A stretch of 64,000 nucleotides of DNA from the NCBI GenBank assembly GCA_006538405.1, contig BJKQ01000008.1:2294001-2358000 (forward strand). The letters run 5' to 3'. Position 1 is the first letter of the stretch, and each line of letters begins with the position of its first letter. This document shows positions 55,709 to 64,000 of the stretch, piece after piece. The stretch is from Hansfordia pulvinata. Taxonomy: Eukaryota; Ascomycota; Sordariomycetes; Xylariales. Below the pieces are notes generated by a model. The model saw nothing but the letters and a program-made list of their open reading frames with translations. It was not told where the DNA came from and did not search any database. Both the position numbers and the translations under genes were made by a program.

Positions 55709-58700
55709 GGCCGGCCGCCGTCTGCCCTGGCCGGCCACGATCACGGTAACGGCGTTCTTTCTGGTCACATGCTGCGAGCAGCAGTGGTGTATGTGATGGC
55801 TGCGACAGGGGAAAAGGCAGAGAAAGGATATTGGGGGGCACTGGTCTAATCTTGGGCTCTGGGCAGCGCATCGTGGACGGCGAGTTTGCGCCGCAGAGTT
55901 CAGCCCGTATAGAGCAGCGCCTCTGCAGAGGCAAATGCAAATGGGACCGGGTCGCGCCACGGCCCCGCCCCGTGTACATCGTATATAGTAAGGCCTACAG
56001 AGTCGCACATACTCCGATGCTGAAAGTTGTGTGCGCAACCGCCGATCCACAGGGGTGAGGGGATACCCCTTCAATGCTGACTCTTCAGTCTACGTTTGGC
56101 TGGCCGCGCGGCGCGAGCGACATAGACAGATAAGTGAGTCGGATGGTCACAAGTGCAAGGTGAAGACGAGCGGCGAGTGGTCTTCGACTTGAACACAGTC
56201 GAATAGAGGGGGGCATGGAGGGTGGGGTGCTTGATATGCCCCTCCGCGTTCAAGAAAGGGGTTGCAGCCTCCTTGGTCTTTGCCAGGCGGGCCACGCTTG
56301 TCCACTTCGCGCAGATAGAACTGATGTAGCCAAGCTAAATTTAAAGACGGTAGATGCGTCAGGAGTATGAAAAGGTAGTCGGCTGAGCAGCAACAGTCCA
56401 CACAGCATGTGTTGTTGAGAAGGAGGACGCAGCCGGGGCGGCTTCGTTTCGTCTTTAACACATGGCCCTCGGTGCGGAGTGATAGGGGCTTCGTCCCGAG
56501 GGCGCACTCTCGTTGTCGCTACAGTCTTGACCTTTTCGTTGGCTGGTAGGACATCAATGCAGTCGCTTACCGATCTCGGATATCTCGACACTATGCGCTA
56601 TAGCGACAGAGTCTAGTTGAGAGGTGGTTTCTCATCACGACCAGAGCGACTTGCAGGACGAGCAAGAAAAGCCGCGGAGATCAACTCCCCGTATAGTTTG
56701 AACTGATGCACGAGGGCGCGGATACGGAAACCAACCTGCCTGGCGCCGCTGTTCAGCGCGAGACCGCGCCACCAGTTTACTCTGTGGGTAGGCTGTAGTC
56801 ACACCAAAATAACATGGACACCAAAACTTAACGCTACGGCGTCGGGCACGGTAGTCATCAAGGCTGGTGAGAAGGAATTTCCCTCTCCCCTCCGTGATGA
56901 ACTAGCGTGCGGGGGCCAAAGGGGAGGGGGCTGAGACCCGTCTCAAGGGGCCATCCGTGCGTATGCGGCGGAGACGACATGATCGCAGGAAATGGTCTTC
57001 ATGCATGCCATCTGATCTTTGATAGCCACATCATTCGACGAGCTACCCCCCTAGACACAGCGCGGCGTGGGTTACCCATAAGTCCACGCGGCTGCGAATG
57101 TTGTTGGTGCTTACTTTCAGATATCGCGGTTGCATGCGGACCTGCTCCGGGCGAGAGGAGGGGAGGCAAGCCGAAAATGTGGAGGTGCACGCGGCTCCCC
57201 AGCTGCGCACGATCCGGCCACAACATGAATCAGGGCGCTGAGAGCCAGCCAGACGCCAAGGCTAGGCCGCGATCCTAGACATCCGCTTGCTCCAATGAGA
57301 CCCGTGCGCGTGGACTTTCCGATGTGCGACCTCGTCCCTGTTGATCCTTGGTGCTGGTGCGGTGCGGGGAGACTGTGAGTACGCTCACAACCCTGATCCA
57401 ATTGCACACTCACGGGCCCAAGATGATAATTATCTCAGCTGGATCCGAGTTTGCTCAGTCCAGGACACGCAACCCAGGCACCGTTATCAGCCATGGTTGT
57501 GAAAAGGCGTTATAATGATCGTGTCGACGACGGCATTTCGGGCCCGGGTCTGCTGCAAAGCCTCAGCGGCACTCCCGTGACGAGGGAAGGTAAGCAAGGG
57601 GGTTTTAAGAGGGCTACAGAACGAGCCCGGATCGGCCGTTTCTGCGTCGCCTTTCGGGTGTCGACAAGGACGGCCGGACCTCCGGGAATGCCGATGCGGA
57701 ACCCTGTCGACACCTGTCGTGCCCTTATAAACGGATTATTTCTATGGCTAAGTGAAGTACGGCTACCGCCGCTATCTTCTCACTTCTTAAAGCTGATGCC
57801 GGCAAAGGTCCAGTCATGGCATCGCAGAGCCAGTGCACACCATAGACGATGTGTCATTTCCCACCGTGGAGCTGTTAGACCCAGAGACCACATGATGGTC
57901 AACCGAGGGGCTTTCCAAGCAGAGCCGCAAAACCGGGGGTTCCCCTGTCGTGCCTTGGGGAAGATGACTGCGAATCTGGCGGCCTGCTCCGCTCTTACGG
58001 ATACGTCCATGTCGACATTGTCAGATGCGGTATGTTGCATAAGTATACTCCGCGAGGCACTGTGCAGGATTCGCCCCAGATCCCAAGAATAGACTGCCGC
58101 TGGCTTGGGAGTTCTGGCTGTCAGCGCCAAACCCGTCCGAGACTAGATGACTCTGCTCACAACGCTATCGACGGCGTTTCACGTCATTCGAACAACAAAA
58201 AAAAACTTCCATGTGGTTCGCCTCGACTGGATTTCGTAGGAAAGTTGTCAGCCCAGTGGCAAATAACCTCCATGGCATAGCAGAGAGTCAACGATGTGCA
58301 AAGCCGCATGGGCTGGCAATCGGGAATGGCGGTTTCATCCACCTGTTCGAGGCCGAGGTGCTCCTGGAGGAGAGTGCGGTCACTGGTTTGTAGGTCCTGT
58401 CTTGCGTGACGATAAATGTCTCGTAGATCTGGCGCCGCGTGGCACCCACCCATCGTCCTGTGAGCCATCTGAGCCAGCAAAGTTGGCCCAAGTCAGTGCA
58501 GCAGCTCAGCTGGCTGCGTCAGCAAGCAGGCAGGGACACAGCGCCACATGAGTGCCATCTTGCCAGGTGGCTTCGGCTAATAATATCGCCCGGCGCTGAA
58601 AGAAAGCCTGTGCAGAGAAGCAGTATTTTCAGCAACGGCATTTGGAACTGGACGCCACAAAACAGCAAAGTATTTCGGCGAGGGCTAAGCGTCCTAGCGA

Positions 58701-61700
58701 GCGAGTACCCATGAGCGCGGCAAGGGTCGGTCCCGTTTGGAGACGTACTGGCGGGCGCGACAGGGCTGCCGAACCCTGGGAGGTCTTCGAGGGAGGCCAA
58801 TCTCGAGACTGACCGCTACTCGAGTCATCGTCAGCCCTTCACAGGGCCTCCAAAGGTGGCAAACGAGACGAATCGCGGCTCACACCTATTTTTGCCCGCC
58901 GTTCCTCTGTGTGCGGAGCAGTTATGGAGTATGGCGCATGAAGGGGACGTAGGAATCGAGACGCCAAGAAGCCCGAAAAGGGATTCCGAAGAAGGGAGGG
59001 GCACGGCGCAGGCCGGTAGACGGAAGGCAGACGACTTCTAGAAAAGGAACAGAGGGGCGGCCACTCGCAGAGCGCGGGTCGGCGGCGGTGGTGGTCGTGC
59101 TCGGTCCTGTGGGAACAGTCTTCGGACGGGCGCTCGGGTCATGGAAGCACGTCTGGGCCGTGCTTACATCCTTCAAAGGGGGGCCGCGTGGGCGGGCGCA
59201 TTAGCTACTGGTCCGCCGTGTTCAGGTGGGCTGCCGTCGGAAGCGCTTCATACCATGTACAATATCATGGCGGCGATGGATGCTGCAGAATGGGTAGTGG
59301 TGATGATTGGGGGTCTGCAGGTCCGTCTTGCTGGTAGGGAGGGGACTCGACAAACTGCGGGGTAGCCCTGATCGCGGCAGTCAGCCTGGCGACAATTCAA
59401 ACGATGCTTGGGGTTGAATAGATCGTGGATGGATCCGCAAATGCCGTCCGCATCTCTCTATGGCGACGGGATTGCAGAAGAAAGGCAGAGACCACATCTA
59501 TGAGTACTTGATGGATGCAGCAAGGACTTCGTTTTCGAATCAATTCTCTGCTGATGGTGCCTGCCGACTCATCACTTCCTTGGATGCAACCTGATCGTGC
59601 CTGCCTACGATTGCGCCGCTACGATCCACTGTCGAAAAACGACCTCTGCTCGTACGTACTTGTACCCGCACCCGCACCCACATCTACACCTGCACCTGGC
59701 CTGCACCTGCCGTGCAACACCCAATACTTCAGATTACGCTCTCCGCAACGAATGCAACTTCCTGACGTGCAGTGGCCATCCTTGGAAATGGGTGCTGCAA
59801 GTAGGAAGGCGCCTGGCAAGGAGACACGGATGCGGTAGGTACGCGGCGGCGCGTCTGCAACCCTTTCCCCTTCCACACAGCCGGCGTGTGTACGAGCAGG
59901 CAGGTACCTAGCGGAATGCAGATTATTTTCATGATCGCAAGTGGTGGCTGCATCCACTGGATGGAAAAATATCGCCAATACGAGTATTGATTCGCGCATT
60001 GTGGGTGGACAAGATCGAACTGAATCAAAGGTGCACCAACCTACATGCATTATTCCGGTCGAAGTACTCGCAATCGTAATCAAAACAGCTACGGTCACGA
60101 GTATCCCCCCTGGCCTACTCTGTTCCTACATGTAAGGTGTGCCTGGCACTCACCACGCCCGAACGTCTGACGGGCCAGGGTCAGAGTAATGCGGGTGGCT
60201 TGCTCTGTACCTGCACCAACCGTCCTACAGCCCCCCAGCGGAGGGTTTTGAGGACGTACGGAAGTTAGACACGGGCTCGGGCTGCCTTCGGGGTACGAGT
60301 AGGTACCAGGTACGGAGTCTCGTATACACCATTGGATGATTTCAGTCTGGAGGGCGGCGGCGCAGGTACCGTTGCCGAAAGCTGAAAGCCATCAGCTGCC
60401 TGCCCCTGGACTAGGGACAAATGCAGACAGCCGCCACCTTATCCATGTCCCATCCAATTCGATCCGGTACCTCCCACATGCAGTGAAGGGACTGCGTGCA
60501 AGTCTTGCGCCCCGATCACTGGCGGATAGTGCACAGCACCAATTGATATGTGTACGAGTACTTCGTAGCTCGCGCCACGAGGATGAATATGACTTACCTT
60601 ACACATGACAGATAAGTCGCCAGGGACTGCTCGCAGCCAGATGGAGAGACCCCCATCCCTGACTGGCCTAATCTCACTTAGCGTGGCACTCTCGGGTGCG
60701 TCCAACTCGATTCGTCGACAGCCGGGCGCCTGGCCTACCCGCTCAGCTCAGCCGATGTCTCCTGGTGCCACAGGTACGAGTATCTGTGGCATGGCTGCTT
60801 TCTGTTCTCCGTCCACTACCCCTTTTCAGTCTCCTGGCCCGCCGTTCGAAAGTGCTTGTGTGTGTCGGAGTTACGGACGATTGAGGCAAGGGGTAGGCAT
60901 GTCTATGAGGGGAGTGCGCTAACGCCTCCCCTTTTCAAAGTCATGACAGCTCTTCTCATGTTCCCGATGCCCTATTTCTAACGCTGGGATTTCCAGTTGC
61001 TGCAGCCTCGTGCGAGTGCTCCGGAGTACTCGTCCCCCCATCTACGGAATCTTTGCGGGACGTTCAATAGAAGTACCGGACACACTGAACGGTACATTGC
61101 CTAGGTTCCTCTTCTTTGGGCTGCTCATCCCAGTCGCTCCGCTTATAATGGTCTTCTCCATAGCGGCATCCCGTGCGTCTGTGCCTATCCATGATGCTTG
61201 TACTCATACCCGTCACCACCGTCCACTGGAGGAGTCTGTGGGTACGAGTAGTACTTAACTCTCTTGAAGACCCGCCCGGGGCCCTCCGCCTGCAGATTCC
61301 CGTAGGTTCCTTTCTGCCTATGAGCCCTGGGACTCTTTGCTGTCTGTCCTTTCATAGGTAGGTAGGTATTCTCCCGATAAGTCGTGCGTCGGTTGGTCGG
61401 CGTGGCTTCGACTCTGGCTTCCTTCGTGCTTCGCTGGCTCTTGACTACTATAGGTACACAAATCTCAAGTACCGTAGGTGCATTCACCCGATATCTTTGT
61501 TCCTGCACTGTCGGCGTCCCCTGCCTTATCGGCATTTTGTACTTATAGACCCCTCTCCCCGTGATGCTGGTCAAGGCGAGGCAAATGTAGGTACCTTAGA
61601 TAGGTACCTACATGTAGGTGCCTCCAGGCTATACTGAGCTGGACACTTAGGTAAGGTACAACTCGAACCGGTGTGCTGCACGCTGGCACCCGGTGGTCAT

Positions 61701-62286
61701 CCGTTCCTGCCAGCGCCTACCCACCTCCCTCATCTCATCTTGCCGTTCCTGGCCTCGGCCAGGTGCTAATGGGACTGGACCCTGATTACCGTCCCGTGCA
61801 CCCGCAACGACTTTGATTACGGCCAGCCTAAGCCCGGTCCTATTACGAGGTACTCGTACCTCTGGCTCTGGATGCATCCCAGCAGCCAGGACAACCCTCT
61901 GCCTCGTCCGGAGTTAGGCTGGGCCCAGCTGCTAACTTACCAGGTACGAGGGACAGAACGTCGAGCCCGCCCGCAAGGGGGGTACCTGGGCCATTCCTGT
62001 TCCTTCCCAGGCTTCGCGACTATTCACCACCACCGCCGCTGGGCCGCCGCCACGCCAGGCCCTTCCTTCTCGCTTCCCTGCCCAGCCCAGCCCGCGCCTG
62101 CCTGCTTGCCTTGCCTTGCCTTGCCTCCCATTGCGCGCCCTGTCCTCTCTGCCACGCTCTCTTGCCCTCGTCTTCCTGCCCGGCATTACATGCTACGAAA
62201 CTCGTGCCTGCCTGTTTCCATACTACCGTACTTGGACGGGCCCTCACTCTCCTTTTCTCCCATCCGCTATTAATCACGCCGGCCCA
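55709..62286. other. 6.6 kb gene-free region
   Basis: No frame on either strand has recognisable protein character. The longest (57451-58092, plus) lacks homology-like motifs and splice context. The second half is full of short motifs: GGTACCT palindromes (61585-61660), and GTACGAGTA at 60293, 60552, 60774, 61242 and 61851. A (CCTTG)n tract lies near 62100-62130. Positions 62190-62273 form a 27-codon ATG frame that may be an upstream ORF of the Nrd1-like gene. It could hide noncoding RNA genes or promoter elements; I see no direct evidence. Confidence 0.45.
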
Positions 62287-63261
62287 TGTCGTGACCTCGC
62301 GACTCCACGATCGGCTGCCTTATTCTTCTCCTCCCTCCATCTTCGCCTCTTCACATTGTTATTCGTTCCTCTTCGTTGCTCTCGCCTTTGCTTCAACATC
62401 TATCTACCTATCTATAACTCTACCTGAACGCCCAGTAAATACTTTGCTTCCTTGCCTTCTTTTTTCCGTCTGGCTGTCCGCCGCCGCGACCTTTCTTTTC
62501 CTCTTCGCCTCATTTACCGGGTCCCGGTTCTTTGACCTACCCTTCCGTCTTGCTCACTTCCGCGCCCTACCCAGTCTAGCCTCGACTCGCCACTTGCGCC
62601 TCGTTCGCCCGTCCTCGGCTCGTACTGTGCTGGCTGTCTTTGCTTGGCTCTTTCGCTCTTTCATTACCGCCCTTTAATACACCTACGCTTTGTCCCCGGC
62701 TGCCCTTCCCGGTCGCCTCTCTTCCTGTCGAGCAGCTTTGCCCACAGCACTCGACCGTCACCACTGGTCTAAACGTTCTGGGACAGCCCTTTGTTCCCTC
62801 CCCGCACCATTGGACGACAACACCGAACTCCTCAGCATACGGCCTATCCCGCGCCTCGTTCGCCTCTGAGCTTCGCCCTCGGCAGAGCGCTGCCGCTTCA
62901 ATTCCAAATTCGCTATTCCCTTGCTGGGCTCGATCCGTCTCTGCTCGCTTTCCAAGACGCATTTCGTCGACCTGTTCCGAATACCCTGCGCATATTCTCG
63001 GAGTTCTCCAACAAAGATACCCGTCTTCTTCGCGCAAACCCCATTGGCAGCACCCGTCGAGGACCTCGTTCTCCCCGTGCCGTTTGATACAAAGCTCTTG
63101 TAATACTTGACTTTGCCTTCCCTCAGCAGGTTACCATTCTAGCAGCTCACAGCTCGTCCACTGTCCTATTCCGTGCCCAATTTAGGCACGTGGAATCTTT
63201 CAAAACGGCGGTCCTATCCCACAACTCTAGGGACAGCATTGTCCCGCCTCATCTTCTCGGG
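62287..63261 (+). promoter_or_regulatory. ATG-free pyrimidine-rich 5' leader of the Nrd1-like gene
   Basis: From the ATG at 62286 to the ATG at 63262 there is no ATG triplet in any plus-strand frame over 975 nt. The stretch is C/T-rich with few purine runs. Such depletion is expected of a long scanned 5' UTR. A frame continuous with the coding region extends back to about 63090 and includes a protein-like SFKTAVLSHNSRDSIVPPHL stretch, so part of the leader may be coding (spliced upstream start or non-AUG start). Confidence 0.5.
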
Positions 63262-64000
63262 ATGCAGGATCTTTCTGGCCCGCCCATGCCCTCCGGCCCT
63301 CCGAACGGGTCAGGCAGGCCGTTTGGGCATGCCTCCAAGCCCTCCAACAGTGACACGGGCTTTTCTCACGGCGCGTTCACTTCGAACTTTTCTGGCTTCG
63401 CCGACAGGAACACTCGACGCGCCAACATTCCTTCCATCAACACCCAGCAGATGAGCCAGCAGGGCCCACCGGCCAACGCTCACGAGATGGCCACCCCTGG
63501 CACGGCTTTTGACATGAACTTCACCCCTCTGCTGCCATCTCAGTTGCTCCTCGGAAGTCCTTTCCAGCCAGGCTCCCCTGCCACGTTCAGCCCTCACTTT
63601 CAGAGCATTTCCAGCTTCCAGAACAACCACCAGCAGCCCAATGGCCACCAGCAACAGCAGCAAAACGGCATGAACAGCCCGACCCAGCAGGCCTATCAGA
63701 CTATGGTGTCTCCCTCGGCTTACGGGGCCCCCCAGTTCTTCGCCCCCCTCAGTCGCCGACGAACCAGTACAGCAACATGAGTGCCCAGATCCAGATGCCC
63801 CCAAGCTCTCCTGTTTCCATGAACTCGGGTATGGTCACGGGCACCAGCAGGACTGTCTACCTGGGCAACATCCCCCCGGACACTACCGCCGAGGAAATCC
63901 TCGGCCACGTCCGCAGCGGGCAAATTGAGTCGGTCCGCATGCTGCCCGACAAGAACTGTGCTTTCATCTCTTTCCTTGATGCCAATGCTGCCACGCACTT
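63262..64000 (+). CDS. Nrd1-like RRM RNA-binding protein, 5' part (3' end outside window; one frame break)
   Basis: The first available ATG is 63262 ([12 protein letters not shown]). The first roughly 170 residues are Ser/Pro/Gln/Asn-rich. At CCCCCC 63743-63748 the frame changes, and one extra base joins QFFAPP to [16 protein letters not shown]. Near 63855 an RRM starts: [14 protein letters not shown] (RNP2 VYLGNI), then [15 protein letters not shown] (RNP1-like KNCAFISF), cut by the window end. The layout (disordered N-terminus, then RRM with the [12 protein letters not shown] motif) resembles the fission-yeast Nrd1/Msa1 family that controls sexual differentiation and binds stress-related mRNAs. 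Family-level assignment is fairly secure, the exact orthologue less so. The upstream in-frame SHNSRDS segment suggests the true N-terminus may be longer. Confidence 0.8.

Noticed and set aside
57451..58092. 213-codon plus-strand frame in the gene-free region
   Set aside because: No domain, no signal peptide, no splice context and composition unlike the genes here; a chance ORF is more likely.

Overview
The window is a GC-rich piece of nuclear DNA from a filamentous ascomycete, most likely a Sordariomycete. The signs are short introns (about 50-170 nt) with GT(A/G)AGT donors and CTAAC/CTGAC branch sites, a strong G/C bias at third codon positions, and fungal-specific families (DUF4045-gelsolin, DUF6594, DUF7924, fungal-type DUF2235). 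Genus cannot be settled from sequence alone. I saw no rRNA, no convincing tRNA, no intact transposon and no CRISPR array. Gene order looks like ordinary eukaryotic single-gene units, not operons.

Layout. (1) 0.5-2.8 kb: a GNAT-domain protein on the minus strand, then about 5 kb of noncoding DNA with a G28 run and a (GT)31 microsatellite. (2) 8-30 kb: an accessory-looking stretch rich in secreted proteins. It holds a GPI-anchored Thr/Ser-rich wall protein, a secreted protein with a six-Cys C-terminus, a 113-aa secreted protein, an 8-Cys secreted protein, a 154-aa secreted protein with a dibasic-flanked repeated peptide, and a CVNH-like 8-Cys secreted protein. Interspersed are a large DUF4045/gelsolin actin-binding protein (13.8-19.2 kb), a DUF6594 membrane protein and a decayed aspartic-protease-fold/C2H2 zinc-finger gene. 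(3) 30-41 kb: DUF7924 protein, TDP2-like endo/exonuclease/phosphatase protein, ARL2 GTPase, a lesion-bearing DUF2235 (Tle1-like) hydrolase, and sphinganine C4-hydroxylase SUR2. (4) 44-56 kb: conserved housekeeping genes: TCTP, a proline-rich protein with a duplicated exon, the kinetochore protein MTW1/Mis12, a mitochondrial-type PPR protein and a histidine acid phosphatase. (5) 56-62 kb: a gene-free stretch carrying many copies of a GTACGAGTA motif, followed by a 975-nt ATG-free leader and the 5' part of an Nrd1-like RRM protein cut by the window edge.

Two observations cut across the window. First, eight coding frames (in six genes) break at G/C homopolymers and every one is repaired by a single extra base, which points to systematic homopolymer under-calling in the assembly, not to eight mutations. 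Second, the DUF2235 gene has TAG where the family has a near-invariant Trp (TGG), with a second such TAG possible; this is either decay or a candidate for the A-to-I stop-codon editing known from fungal sexual stages. The other candidate for undescribed biology is the secreted protein at 28.1-28.5 kb, which has the architecture of a Kex2-processed repeat precursor.
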